Made by a program: the position numbers and the translations under genes. Shown here piece after piece: positions 21,191 through 32,729 of a stretch of 64,000 bases of DNA. Source of the DNA: Galeopsis tetrahit (taxonomy: Eukaryota; Streptophyta; Magnoliopsida; Lamiales; Lamiaceae); contig OY776131.1 of NCBI GenBank assembly GCA_963675135.1, positions 27,023,881 to 27,087,880 on the forward strand, given 5' to 3'. A model generated the notes under the pieces. The model was given only the letters and a program-made list of their open reading frames with translations, was not told the DNA's origin and ran no database searches. Every line of letters begins with the position of its first letter. The stretch's first letter is position 1.

Positions 21191-23487
21191 TGTTTTATAA
21201 TGTTGATATGTACACTATTTGTGATGATTTTTTTTTTAGTAATTCAATATATGATTTTTATAAGTACATAAATGTTTTATAATGTTGATATGTACACTAT
21301 TTGTGATGATTTTTTTTTAGTAATTCAATATATGATTTTTATAAGTACATAAATTTCAAAATCTTATTTTTCTTTTCAGTTTCAATTTTCATTTTACGGT
21401 GCTTGCATTTTTTTTAACCTATATATAATTTTTATTTTTATTGGTTTAAAATTGTCACTGAAATGCTCGAAGTAATGGATCGAACAATTTCGGACGCGCA
21501 GAAATGGGAGAGAATTGAAAATTTTGGGTGAGTTGTTACGTTTCAGAATTCCAAAACTGAACTTTATTCATTTCTTTACCAACAATAACATGTCTTTTTT
21601 TTCTTGGTTCTATGGTTATTAATTCCACATTTTCATTTCTTTACCAACAATAACATGTCTTTTTTTTTTTTTTCTTGGTTCTATGGTTATTAATTCCACA
21701 TTTTTTTACAACTTAGATGTGAAAAGTTTTACTTACTTATAAAATCAAAATCAAGGATATCAACAAGTTACTTATAAAATTAAAATCAAGGGTATCAACA
21801 ACGAGAAGAAAAGACATTAGTTGTCCTATTGAATTTTTTTGATTGTTGAGATTTGCAATTTCTATGACCCTAATTTTTTTATGAAAAATTTCTAAAGTCT
21901 AATTTATCAACGTATGAGAAAACTAAAATATGTGTATTGTAATAAGTTCATAAAAAAATAAAGAAAGTTGAAGAGTATTATAATAAAAGATTATTTAAAA
22001 GTACATAAATGTTTTATAATGTTGATATGTACACTATTTGTGATTGTTTTTTTTAGTAATTCAATATATGATTTTTATAAGTACATAAATTTTAAAATCT
22101 TATTTTTCTTTTCGGTTTCGATTTTCTTTTTACGGTGCTTGCATTTTTTTAACCTATATATAATTTTTATTTTTATTGGTTTAAAATTGTCACTGAAATG
22201 CTCGAAGTAATGGATCAAACAATTTCGGGCGCGCATAAATAGGAGAGAATTGAGAAATTTGGGGGAGAGTTGGTTACGTTTCAGAATTCCAAAACTGAAC
22301 TTTATTCATTTCTTTACCAACAATAACATGTCTTTTTTTTTCTTGGTTCTATGGTTATTAATTCCACATTTTCATTTCTTTACCAACAATAACATGTCTT
22401 TTTTTCTTCTTTGGTTCTATGGTTATTAATTCCACATTTTTTTACAACTTAGATGTGAAAAGTTTTACTTACTTATAAAATCAAAATCAAGGATATCAAC
22501 AAGTTACTTATAAAATCAAAATCAAGGGTATCAACAACGAGAAGAAAAGACATTAGTTGTCCTATTGAATTTTTTTTATTGTTGAGATTTGCAATTTCTA
22601 TGACCCTAATTTTTTTATGAAAAATTTCTAAAGTCTAATTTATCAACGTATGAGAAAACTAAAATATGTGTATGGTAATAAGTTCATAAAAAAATAAAGA
22701 AAGTTGAAGAGTATTATAATAAAAGATTATTTAAAAGTACATAAATGTTTTATAATGTTGATATGTACACTATTTGTGATGATTTTTTTTTAGTAATTCA
22801 ATATATGATTTTTATAAGTACATAAATTTTAAAATCTTATTTTTCTTTTCAGTTTCGATTTTCTTTTTACGGTGCTTGAAGTAATGGATCCAACAACGGG
22901 CGCGCAGAAATGGGAGAGAATTGAGAAATTTGGGAAGAGTTGGTTACGTTTCAGAATTCCAAAACTCAACTTTATTCATTTCTTTACCAACAATAACATA
23001 TCTTTTTTTTTCTTGGTTCTATGGTTATTAATTCCACATTTTCATTTCTTTACCAACAATAACATGTCTTTTTTTTTCTTGGTTCTATGGTTATTAATTC
23101 CACATTTTTTTACATTTTCATTTCTTTACCAACAATAACATGTCTTTTTTTTTCTTAGTTCTATGGTTATTAATTCCACATTTTTTTACAACTTAGATGT
23201 GAAAAGTTTTACTTACTTATAAAATCAAAATCAAGGGTATCAACAAGTTACTTATAAAATCAAAATCAAGGGTATCAATAACGAGAAGAAAAGACATTAG
23301 TTGTCCTATTGAATTTTTTTTATTGTTGAGATTTGCAATTTCTATGACCCTAAATTTTTTATGAAAAATTTCTAAAGTCTAATTTATCAACGTATGAGAA
23401 AATTAAAATATGTGTATTGTAATAAGTTCATAAAAAAATAAAGAAAGTTGAAGAGTATTATAATAAAAGATTATTTAAAAGTACATT
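21191..23487 (+). repeat. Tandem array of three units of about 737 bp
   Basis: TGTTTTATAATGTTGATATG starts at 21191, 21273, 22010 and 22746. The first spacing (82 bp) is a partial copy. The next two give units of 737 and 736 bp, and a third unit runs to about 23487. Each unit contains a coding-like fragment (EVMD...AQKWERIEKFG, best open in unit 3) and a sub-repeat of about 67 bp (ACCAACAATAACATGTC...) present two, two and three times. Units are highly similar, implying recent amplification. I do not recognise the peptide. Confidence 0.88.
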
Positions 23488-23727
23488 GCTTCAATTAATT
23501 TAATTAATATAAATATCACAAATTTCTCCAAATGTTAATCTTTTTATTGATTATCTTCTTAATTTTTTTTTTGAATTATTATTTTAAATAAGTTATAATT
23601 AATGTTGATAATAAGTTATTATTATTACATATAAATCATTAAATTAATTAAATAATATTATAATTAATTTGAATTAATTTTTTTTAATCCCGCGTAGTAA
23701 TACACTAGTAATAGCATGTAACATAGA

Positions 23728-24430
23728 TATATGAAGATGGGAGAATACTAATCGTAACCGCGAGTAAAAATTGAGAAAATAGAGGTTTAATAGTATTTGA
23801 AAAAGAGGCGGTTAAAAAAAACAGTATTTAAAATATTTAATTTATTTTTAAAAGAATTTAAAAGTAAAAAAAGAGGCGGTTTTTTTAAAAATAACCTACT
23901 CATAAAATTGCAGTATTTTAAAATAAGAAGAGGAAAGTGAGCCACGTAAGATTTGAGAGAAGACAAAGTAAAGATATATGGTTGACTTTTGTTTGATTTA
24001 TAAGAAGTTTTACATTTCAAAACAAACATACCCGGACTAGCAAATTACAACTAATCCCAATATTCAATTGAAGATCTATACCAAAAAGAAGAAGATCAAC
24101 ATTCTCTAAACATATGGAGAAAAATACGATAAACTCATCATGAAATCTTCCCGCAATTCTTGGATTAGCAGTTCAGTTTTATTGAGTTTGGAACATACAA
24201 ATTTCACAATTGGGACCAAACATATAAAATCATAAGAATTGGGAAAGAGGGTTGATACGCTGATAAGCTGAAGGAGATTTTTCCATTTTTTTATTCTCTT
24301 TTCTCTGGGGTTTTATTGATTTTATTTAGAAGCCGAGAAGGGTTGATACGAATGACTTGTAAGAGAAAATTTTGTTATTGTGGTTGAATTATGTACCAAC
24401 TCAAAGTAGAATTTTTTGTGGCAGTCATAT
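23728..24430. other. Spacer between the Helitron end and SPO11-2
   Basis: The 3' flank of SPO11-2 (minus strand) holds its 3'UTR. No other coding sequence is seen. The ORF at 23787-24029 is low-complexity and not believed. Confidence 0.4.
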
Positions 24431-26642
24431 TTATATGTAATTGGCTTGTACAATTTTCTTTCCTATATACTTACCTAGGAAGTCATATCCATGAAAAAAG
24501 AGAGCTTCTATTTCTGCTCTATACCCACTTTGAATCATTACGGCCAGCTCCTCCTTGTAGTCATCCTGTTAATAACGTAACAAGTGAAAATGTACTCACA
24601 GAATCAAATTCGATAATAGTGAGTGAAAGAGGAGGATCAAATTAAAAAACAAAGTTGAACTTTCTACCTGCATGATCTCAGAGGAAACCAAGCTTTGGGC
24701 AACTTGGTAATCTCGCGGCTTCAATGGAACCAAAGATTCCTCGGGTATGAGTTGCTCAATGTCATCTTTGCGCATTCCAAGCCACTTGACGTTGCAAGCT
24801 AATATTTCACGAATTAAGTCTCTTTTCAGTTGTCAAAACTAATAGGGTTAGCTACAAATAATGTTAAAAGATCACCATATCGGTATGCTTCAAGCCCCAT
24901 TGAAATACTTCCAAACTTGAAGGTGCATAATATTGCCAATCCAGCAGGGTTCCTTCATAATTGAATACAGATTGATGAGCACTAACCCATACAAGTACTT
25001 TTTATTGACTAATTGTTAATCTTACCAATCAACCAGTCCTAGAATAGGCAATTCAGGAAACTCTCGACTCATTCGGTGAAGAAGAAACCTGTTCATGACA
25101 TTGTAAATAGTCTGCTATCAGACAGGGTCATTTTGATTGCTGTTTCAACTCCATTTTACCTTGTTCCGATGTCGGGATATCCTTTGGCCGTGATGAGAAT
25201 ACACGGAATTTGATTGAATATTCTATCCTCAGCTAGCCTCTGGAATATGGCATGCTGTCGAATCCCTATCTTTCATTAGAATTTTTGCAAAACAAGAGAT
25301 GGTAAAAGTGTTGAATTAAAAAACAAGAAAAATAAGTACCTTCTCTACCACAATGATATATCTAGCATCACTCTTCATCGCCAATGTTTCTAGCAAATCT
25401 AGGTCCCCAGAGATAGCATAACCAGAAGATCCACAAGCAGAACAATCGACAACGTCTTGGTTTGGCTCCTTCTCGATATATTAAGCAAACAATTAGGAGT
25501 GTTGGATTACAGCAAAATGCACATTGAAAAATCTTATTGTTCATAATCTTCTTTCAACATTTAAAAATAAAGCACACATCACATTCACAGAATTGAAGAA
25601 ATTTTAGTCCATGCCTGAAGCAAGAGGCGACCAGCAACTGCTCCTCTGCTCGCAGCCATGATGCCAAGGCTATATCTACTACATCTTAGCAATGCCACCA
25701 AATCTTCCTTGCATAATAATGATTATAGACTGTAATTCAGAAGCTTTGCTCATGGATAAAAGAAAGTAAACTGAAGCATGCTTGAACAAGTTTAATGCAC
25801 TAAAAAAACATCCAATTATTAAATATACTGTATTTATTAAGGAAATTGCTAAATAATTGAATGAAAGCAGAAAAATACTGTTACCTTGGACGGTCCGATT
25901 GACCTGTGATTGAGAGGTAAAAAATTGCGGAGAATGACACAGCAATTTGTAAAACAACTCCCTCTGAGTTACTTTCTTTTCTTGAACCAGAATCTGATAA
26001 CACATTTCCATAACCTTCCAGACTTTGTACACATTTTTATTTAAATCGAAAAAAAAGAGTGAGTCAAGGTATATGAAAATTTGCACAAAATTGAAGCAAA
26101 TTGATACCTCTGATAAATGAAACAGCAGTTCTCTCATTCATCAAAGATTTTGTGCAAAACGAATGGGAAAGGAAAATCCGTGTGCTTTCAGAAAGTAATC
26201 CTCTACTGACTCTACTATTGCTCATCTTCCTGCTTATCTGTTCACAGATCGACGACTAAAACTATAAACTACACTAAATAACAACATGATTTCGCCACTT
26301 TCAATCTTCTCACTGAATCATACTTACCCTTAAATTGAATTATGATTTTTTTTCATGTTTTTACAGAGAAGTCGAATTTACGAAAAATCCTAAGAAATTT
26401 GACTTACCAGCGACAGATCTGATACTGAAGGAGTCGATGAATTAAGATTTCTGAGGAAACAAAGGATTGCAACTTCGATTCGAGCTCGAACCTGAAATTG
26501 GAAACCAAAAAAAGGTAATAACTACAAGTAAGGCAAAATCAGAGTAAATTAAACAATTTCAAACCTCAGAAGGAGAAAGGATATCGGCATAACAAAGGAG
26601 TTGATCGGAAAAGAAAATGGAGTTTTTCAGCAGATCTCCCAT
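24431..26642 (-). CDS. SPO11-2: Meiotic recombination protein SPO11-2 (topoisomerase VI A-like)
   Basis: SPO11 makes the DNA double-strand breaks that start meiotic recombination. In plants SPO11-2 acts with SPO11-1 and MTOPVIB in the nucleus. I could splice 11 exons with frame kept throughout: 26642-26565, 26491-26408, 26237-26108, 26022-25885, 25703-25615, 25468-25340, 25254-25160, 25088-25026, 24952-24876, 24798-24668 and 24565-24431. This gives 1149 bp, 382 aa, close to the size of known plant SPO11-2. The N-terminus has FFSDQLLCYADILSPSE. The winged-helix/5Y-CAP block is VWKVMEMCYQILVQEKKVTQ then RELFYKLL, with the expected catalytic Tyr at about residue 122, then RCSRYSLGIMAASRGAVAGR. 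The Toprim part shows YIIVVEKHAIFQRLAEDR, ITAKGYPDI and DWNPAGLAIL (acidic metal-binding residues). It ends GKKIVQANYI. Exon 5 uses a GC donor (CAG|GCATGG); the others are GT-AG. No lesion was seen. Confidence 0.96.
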
Positions 26643-26900
26643 TTTCTCCCTCCGCGAGAGACGATGAAATGTAAAAACAATGGCTATATTTGAAATGAAA
26701 ACGTTATATACTCTATGTTTGGATTGGGCTGAGCACGCCAATTTTATGGGCTTAATTTATATATATAGTCCATATTATGAGCTGAAAAAAAAAAAAAAAG
26801 TGCTTCGAAATTGGATTAATCGGATCTTCCCATCAAAATTTTGCACGATAAATAAAAAAGCTTGCTCTCAAATTTGTGTTACTTAAATGACAAACATGTG
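26643..26900 (-). promoter_or_regulatory. Upstream region of SPO11-2
   Basis: About 260 bp separate the SPO11-2 ATG from a SINE head and then copia element A. Within it no convincing TATA box was fixed. The remaining native promoter is therefore short, or the transposons now contribute to it. Confidence 0.3.
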
Positions 26901-26905
26901 ACAAG

Positions 26906-26956
26906 GTGGGATAGCTCAAGTGGTTAGAGCACCACTACTTAGACCTTAGGTCCCCT
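26906..26956 (+). mobile_element. SINE head, truncated at the copia A junction
   Basis: GTGGGATAGCTCAAGTGG with the following GTTAGAGCACCACTAC and CCTTAGGTCC match the first half of the complete SINE at 33729-33833. This includes the pol III A box (TAGCTCAAGTGG). The B box half is absent because LTR sequence of copia A starts here, sharing CCTTA at the junction. Confidence 0.7.
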
Positions 26957-27121
26957 TAGTATTTAAAGGGCTAATCTTCTCTTTATTAGCTCCTTAGTAT
27001 TTAAAGGGCTAATCTTCTCTTATTCTTATTCTGTAATTAGTTCATTATCTTCTTTGAATTTTAAAACTTTCGATTTCCATTCTTCAAAATCAGAAATGGT
27101 GTTCTTCTCTTCCATTCCACA
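26957..27121 (+). repeat. 5' LTR of copia A, 5'-truncated
   Basis: It matches the 3' half of the LTR at 31860-32091 and ends CATTCCACA, directly followed by TGGTATCAATTTC (primer site for initiator tRNA-Met, 27122 on). A block of about 35 bp beginning CCTTAGTATTTAAAGGGC is duplicated at 26954 and 26992. The first part of the LTR is missing. Confidence 0.8.
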
Positions 27122-27310
27122 TGGTATCAATTTCTTGACGAAATTGACGACCAATTCGATCCTTTTGCTTTTGCTATAAATCATTTGATTCTCATATCGA
27201 TTCCAGTTTCCTTTTTTTTTTTTTATCGATTTCCTCTTGTGTTTCACCCCAATCAATCGATTCTTCGTTTTCTTGGGTGATTGTTCTGTTCGCCGCCTTC
27301 TTTTGCACCC

Positions 27311-30257
27311 ATGGCGCCTACCGTCACCGACCCTGATTCCCTGGACTCGGCCAAAAACCCCTGGTCTCTATTGTCCTCGAGCCTCTCAACGGCACCAACT
27401 ACATTTCTTGGAGCCATGCGCTTAAGAGGAGTCTCAGCGTGAAAAATAAAGAGCGCCTCATTGACGGTTCTTTGACCATTCCATCAGAAGAAGAAGATCT
27501 TGACATTCATGCCGCCTGGGTTAGGGTAAATGATTTAGTATTGGTATGGATTCTTAACTCTATTTCTCCAGATATCAAGAGAACCTTAGAATATTTTTCT
27601 CTTGCTAAGGATGTTTGTGTTGGGAATAAAATGAGATATGTTTTGATTCAATACCAAAACCCCCTGAGACATGCCTAAGTCAAGATGATTATGTTCTAAG
27701 AATGTTAGAACATATAGAATAAGGCTAGATGAGGAGCTAATGTGTTAGGCAGCTCTTAGTTGTTTAGATGCACAATTTGAGGGGGAACATATGCTTTGAA
27801 GACTATCAAGAACAAGTCCCCTCAAGGCTCAAATTCTGGAACAATCACTAAGTCCTTTGAAGGACAAATATGCTGATCAGGAGAGTTGTCCAGAAGAGTT
27901 GTCTCAGCACAATTAATCAAGAACAAGTATTCTGAAAGCTTGAGGTCAACCATGCTGAAAAGTTAGAGACAACCATACCCTAAAAGATCTTCAAAGAAAC
28001 ATGCTAAGATCACTTTCAAGTGAAGCAAAGGGTAAGAGCCAAGTCATCTGAAAAAAGCAAGACAACCATGCTGATAAGCAAGTCTGCTGATAATGATAAG
28101 CAGCAGAGTTGTCCATTTGATAAGGAATGTTGTCCTATCATTGGAACAACCTTCAGAAGCCATGTCCAAGTCCTAACAAGAGAATCTTAAAGTCAGACAT
28201 TGGGAAGAGTGTTGCAGAATGAAGACAAAGTCTATACAGCCGTTTATTTCCCAAATGAGGACATGTCACTATCAAGAATCTGTCTTCTAAGTTGAAGAAC
28301 TAAAATAAGACATTTATGGACATTTGAGGCTGCCTTTCCAACGGGCAAATCCTTCATTTGTCTATAAATACAGAAGTGTGAAGACCATTTGAAAGCATCC
28401 AACTGAATCTCAACTTGACAACTATCCTACAAGCAAGAGTGCTTCCAAGCTTTCAAAAGACTATCTTAGTCTTCATACACTTCTTCTAAGCTGAACCTTA
28501 TTGTATATCCATACAAAGCTTAGAGAGATATCCTATCCTTATACACTGAGCTTCATTGTAAATGATATCTCATTAGTTGGAACCTTACTTCAACCCTTAC
28601 ACCTTTCAAGTGAGAAAGTGAGAAGGTTGTAGTAGTAGAAGTGGTAGGAGCTGACTGTTGAGAGAATAACAGTTCAGTTCTGAGTTGAGAAGAGGGTACT
28701 AGGACTCTAGACATCCTAGGGATCAATTCACCAAGGAGTGGTGTTATTGATCAAGTGCACCTTGGCACTATAAAACAAGTTAATTCCAAGAGTGAAGGAA
28801 TTATCCTGTTAAATCAGGGAAAGTGGATGTAGGAGCTTGAGTCTCTGAACCACTATAACTTCTTGTGTTGATTTACTTTCAAAGCACTTTCATACATTCA
28901 ACACTGCACACAAAACTGATCTTTCAAAGGATATATATTCAAAGACTGTGCAAAAGACATTTGGACAAGTTCCCTGAAAACTGGACTGTTTGATTAACTA
29001 AGTGATTTCAGAACTTAAAAGGAGTCTAAACTAAAGGGCCAACCACTATTCCGCACATATAACTCTCTTAGATAGTTATTCAACTAAGTACTCAATAGTA
29101 CTTAGTAGTTTGATTATCTTTAAGGAGTTAATCATCTTCAGCAGAGTTGTCCAAGACAACATTGCTGATATCTGGTTTGATCAAGTTTGAAAAGAATTTG
29201 CATACAAGTGTATTCCCCCCCCCCCCCCATACACTTGTTATATACTCCTTTCAGGACCAACAGTTTGGGATGAATTAGTCATTCGTTATGCACTCTTTGA
29301 TGGAACTAGGGTTTATCATTTAGAAAAATCCTTAAGCACTATTTCTCAAGGCTCTCAATCTTTAGTCTGTTACTACAACCAATTCAAGTCCCTATGGATG
29401 GGTGCACATGTGATCTGCCTAAATTAATGACCAAAACCCAAGTGCAAGATGTTGTAATGAAATTCTTAGTTGGCCTTCATGATTCTTATAACACCATTAG
29501 GAGCCAATTCTTATTGTAATCCCATTTTCCTGCTTTGTCCAAAATTTATGGTTTATTGCTTCAAGAAGAGTCCCAAAGAGCTCTAAACACTGTCCCTGAA
29601 TCTGTCCAGCCTTATTCTATTGATGTGTTAGCCAAGAATTCCAAATTTTATAAGGATAAAAGAAAACCCCTTAAGTGCAGCCACTATGATGGTTTAGGCC
29701 ATACCATTGATAAATGTTTTCAAATCATTGGATTTCCCTCTTGCTGGAGAGGCCCTAGAGGTCCTCCAAGTAAAGAGTCTACCAAGGTTGCAAATATCTC
29801 CATTAGATCCCCTACTAAGAGGGATCATCTCATGGATTCTAACCCTCTATGCACTCAGGATCTTTTTAACAAGTTTTTGAGTTTCTTTAAGATGCAGAAC
29901 TTAAATGATGGGAGGGACATGCCTCACTCTATGGCAGGAGCCTCCACTGCTCATATTGAGGAAGCTCCAGCCTCCGAGGATACATGTATGTCTTCTAACT
30001 TTCCATTCAACTTATGCTTAAATACCAATAAGGTCTCCACTTGGATTATGGACACTGGTGCAATTGACCACATGGTCTATGATTTGTCTTTGTTTTCCAC
30101 TCCTCCCTCTATAGTTAATATTAAAATATCCTTACCTAATAATGATATCTCTACAACTACACATATGGCAATATTACCATTAATGAGCACCTCACTTTAT
30201 ATAATGTGTTGTATGTTCCAAATTTTACTTTTAATCTACTGTCTATTAGTCATTTAA
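27311..30257 (+). pseudogene. Gag of copia A, split by a solo LTR
   Basis: ATG at 27311 opens MAPTVTDPDSLDSA, the same start as the gag at 60689 on the minus strand. A short deletion then shifts the frame. After it ERLIDGSLTIPSEEEDLDIH and the UBN2-type gag core (LVWILNSISPDIKRTLEYFS) run to LAKDV, where the LTR 27618-29262 is inserted. Gag resumes at 29263 (WDELVIRYALFDGTRVYHLE) with another deletion near 29395. It continues from 29535 to a damaged zinc knuckle (C-SHY-DGLG-H-TIDK-C, second Cys now Tyr). The region ends in the protease signature TWIMDTGAIDHMVY near 30040. It cannot make a full Gag. Confidence 0.85.
27618..29262 (+). repeat. Solo Sirevirus-family LTR inserted in copia A gag
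   Basis: It begins TGTTGGGAATAAAATGA and ends AGGACCAACA, and is flanked by perfect GTTTG duplications (27613-27617 and 29263-29267). Termini, the TATA box (TATAAATA, 28363-28370), the poly-C run near the end (about 29215-29228) and many blocks match the LTRs of element D. It is about 25 bp longer and clearly diverged from them. No internal sequence remains. Removing it plus one GTTTG restores the gag reading frame locally. Confidence 0.92.
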
Positions 30258-31513
30258 CAAGATATTCCAACTGCACTGTCAGCTTCTTGTCATCTCATTG
30301 TATCTTACAAGACAATTCAACCAAGATGGTGATTGGTTCTGCTGAACAAGTTAGGAGATTATACTTATTACAAAATGCTCACCCCTCTAGCAACTCTGTT
30401 CTTAGCCATTCTGTTTTCTCTAGTACTCTAAATGATAATTCATGTACTTTTGATTTGTGGCATAAGAGGCTAGGTCATATCTCTCATAAGTGTATGTTAC
30501 AGATTCCAAATTTGAATGTAAAAGCTACTAGCATGCACAAAAATTGCTTAATATGTCCTTTAGCTAAACAAAAGAGAAAGTCTTTCCCTTTAAGCACTTC
30601 TGTCTCTACTAGTATTTTTCAATTGATACATTGTGATGTTTTGGACCCTTTCTCTTTACATTCTATTACTAGGTATAGATTCTTTCTTACTATAGTTGAT
30701 GATTATAGTAGATGCACATGGATTTATCTTTTAAAAGCAAAAAGTGATGTCAAAGTTTCTTTACAAATTTTTCATAACATGGTCCTTAGCCAGTTTGGTG
30801 TTAAGATTAAAATACTAAGAAATGATAATGGAACTGAGTTTCTTTTATCAAACCTTTATCATTCCTTAGGGATCATTCATCAAAGTTCATGTGTTGAGAC
30901 ACCCCAACAAAATAGGATAGTAGAGAAAAAATATCAACATCTGCTTCAAATTGCTAGAGCTCTCCTCTCAATCTTCTTTACCTTTAAAATTCTGGGGAAT
31001 GTGTTAAAACTGCTGCCTATATTATAAATAGGATCTCATCCCCTATATATACTTAAACAAAAAACTCCTTTTGAACTATTGTTTGGCAAGCAGCCTGACT
31101 ATTCTCATTTAAAAACCTTTGGATGCTTATGTTTTGCTAATACTCTGATTGCTAATACACATAATTTGATCCAAGGGCCACAAAATGTGTTTTCATTGGT
31201 TATCCTTTTGACATATCCTCTGGGAAAATTATTGTGTCTAGAAATGTTAAATTTTTTTAACATGTGTTCCCCTTTCAAAACATGCATCAGATTGATAACA
31301 TCACACCTATTAACCATTCTCCTATCTCAACCAATGATGATTTTGTTGATGATGATTTTCCATTCATTCATATTGATTATCATAATGAATGTTTACGTAC
31401 AACATAATAACAATGTTCCTAACAACACCACTCTCACTCATGACAATGATCTCAATGATATTCATGAGAACCATGCTGACATTACTATTCATGTTAGCAA
31501 GTCTTCTGCTTAG
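30206..31513 (+). pseudogene. Protease/integrase part of copia A pol
   Basis: The part from 30206 to 31027 has the pre-integrase zinc domain (WHKRLGHISHKCM ... C-LI-C-PLAKQKRKS) and the integrase core. First Asp in IHCDVLDP, the TIVDDYSRCTWIYLL block, second Asp in LRNDNGTEFLL (RSD normally, here RND), and the ETPQQNRIVEKKYQHLLQIA block with the Glu. After 31027 the frame shifts and only fragments of the integrase C-terminus can be read (FGKQPDYSHLKTFGCLCFAN at 31079). From about 31200 to 31500 the linker is in several frames. Confidence 0.85.
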
Positions 31514-31889
31514 GCTGAGTACAGGGCTTTGGCCTCAACATCTTGTGAGATACAGTGGATCGATTCACTACATTCTAGCTGATTTGGGGACTCAACACTC
31601 AACACCATCATACATGTACACTGACAGCAAGAGTGCTTACTCCATTGCTCATAATCTTTGTCTACATAAAAGGACTAAGCACATCTCTTTGGACTTCCAT
31701 TTCACCAGGGAGAAGATTCAAGAGGGATTGTTCACTCTTATCCACATCCCAACTTCAGAAAACCTTGTTGACATTCTCACTAAACCACTTTCTACTTCAG
31801 ATTTCATCAATCACAAGTTCAAAATGAGCTTGCTGGATATCCACTCCCATTTTGAGGGGTATAAAGGGTTGATTAATACACCCCACTGA
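31505..31889 (+). pseudogene. RNase H end of copia A
   Basis: The text joins directly at SSA|stop|AEYRALASTSCE, then MYTDSKSAYSIAHNLCLHKR, TKHISLDFHFTREKIQEGL and DILTKPLSTSDF. This is the C-terminal RNase H and tail of the same family as copia C. Everything between the integrase linker and this point (the whole RT) has been deleted, and an in-frame TAG replaces a Glu codon near 31513. Confidence 0.85.
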
Positions 31890-32091
31890 TACACCCTTGC
31901 TTTGTATTTACTTCTTAACTTAATTATTAGGTTGTTATTAGCAGTTAGATTAGCAGTTATTAGCTCCTTAGTATTTAAAGGGCTAATCTTCTCTTATTCG
32001 GTAATTAGTTCATTCTCTCTTCTTTGAATTGTAAAACTTTCGATTTTCATTCTTTAAATTCAGAAATGGTGTTCTTTTCTTCAATTCCACA
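31860..32091 (+). repeat. 3' LTR of copia A
   Basis: It starts TATAAAGGGTTGATT right after the polypurine tract and ends TTCAATTCCACA. The family begins TA rather than TG, as also deduced for copia C from target duplications. After it, 32092-32545 is AT-rich DNA with no visible gene. Confidence 0.75.
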
Positions 32092-32545
32092 ATATTGCAT
32101 ATAAATTCTTCTTTATATGAGATTGATCTAACTTTTTAAAAATGGAATAGTTTAGAATTTTTCTTTCTTAAGATCACCAAATTATTTTTCAAAGCGAAAT
32201 CATTTTTCAAGCCTTACAAATATTAGAGATTTTTTTTTTTTGAGAAGAAAATATTAGAGAATTGAGATGGAGTAGTATACGTAAATCATGGTTTACTTAA
32301 TTTTATAAAGAGTTCTATTTATACAAATGATCAACTCCAGTGTTTTATAAATAAATAAAACAATGAAAACCTAAATTATTACACTTACCCTCTCATAAGT
32401 TTTTCCTATGTAATATAATAAAATAACAGATATAATACACATGATTTAATTAAAAAAAGAAAATAATATATTAACAATAGAATAAATATTGTATTGTTAA
32501 ATGTCAAAAAAAAAAAAGAGTGCAAAATTTATAATGGACGAAGGG
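32092..32545. other. Non-coding AT-rich spacer
   Basis: No coding sequence, repeat pair or RNA gene was recognised here on either strand. Confidence 0.45.
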
Positions 32546-32729
32546 ATTATTTATGGGCGCGGCTAAAGGCACCCGAGGATACTATGAGTACACCCATGCG
32601 ATGAGGACACACACAAAATGGATGAGAACATCCACGTGAAAATCTAAAAAATAATCCCCTCATTTCAAACCCTAATTAAATCCTTATCTTCCTCTATTTT
32701 TTACATTTTCACAAAAAAAAAAAGGGTGC

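Larger units (their letters stand above)
10218..23727 (-). mobile_element. Non-autonomous Helitron candidate with nested insertions
   Basis: Read on the minus strand, the end at 10218 has the Helitron 3' signature. A hairpin (CCCGC, 7-nt loop, GCGGG) is followed about 8 nt later by CTAG and then a flanking T. The other end (minus strand from about 23727, A|TCTATG...) carries TACTAGTGTATTACTACGCGGG, an inverted copy of the 3' subterminal sequence, as seen in many plant Helitrons. No Rep/helicase is visible. Without the CACTA insertion the body is about 6.1 kb. The exact 5' terminus is uncertain (23708-23727). Confidence 0.5.
26957..32091 (+). mobile_element. Copia element A, 5'-truncated and internally deleted
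   Basis: The order on the plus strand is a partial 5' LTR (to 27121), PBS, gag, protease, integrase, a large deletion removing RT, the end of RNase H, a polypurine tract (TTTTGAGGGG, to 31859) and a 3' LTR (31860-32091). Protein sequence and ends are very close to copia C (41100-61052), so they are one family. A solo LTR of another family (27618-29262) splits gag. It is dead. Confidence 0.88.

Noticed and set aside
10203..23708. Plus-strand Helitron reading (TC at 10203, CTAG at 23705-23708)
   Set aside because: The plus-strand 3' end lacks a hairpin, while the minus-strand end at 10218 has one, so the minus orientation fits better.
23787..24029. 80-residue ORF downstream of SPO11-2
   Set aside because: AT-rich, low-complexity, no domain and inside the likely 3' flank.
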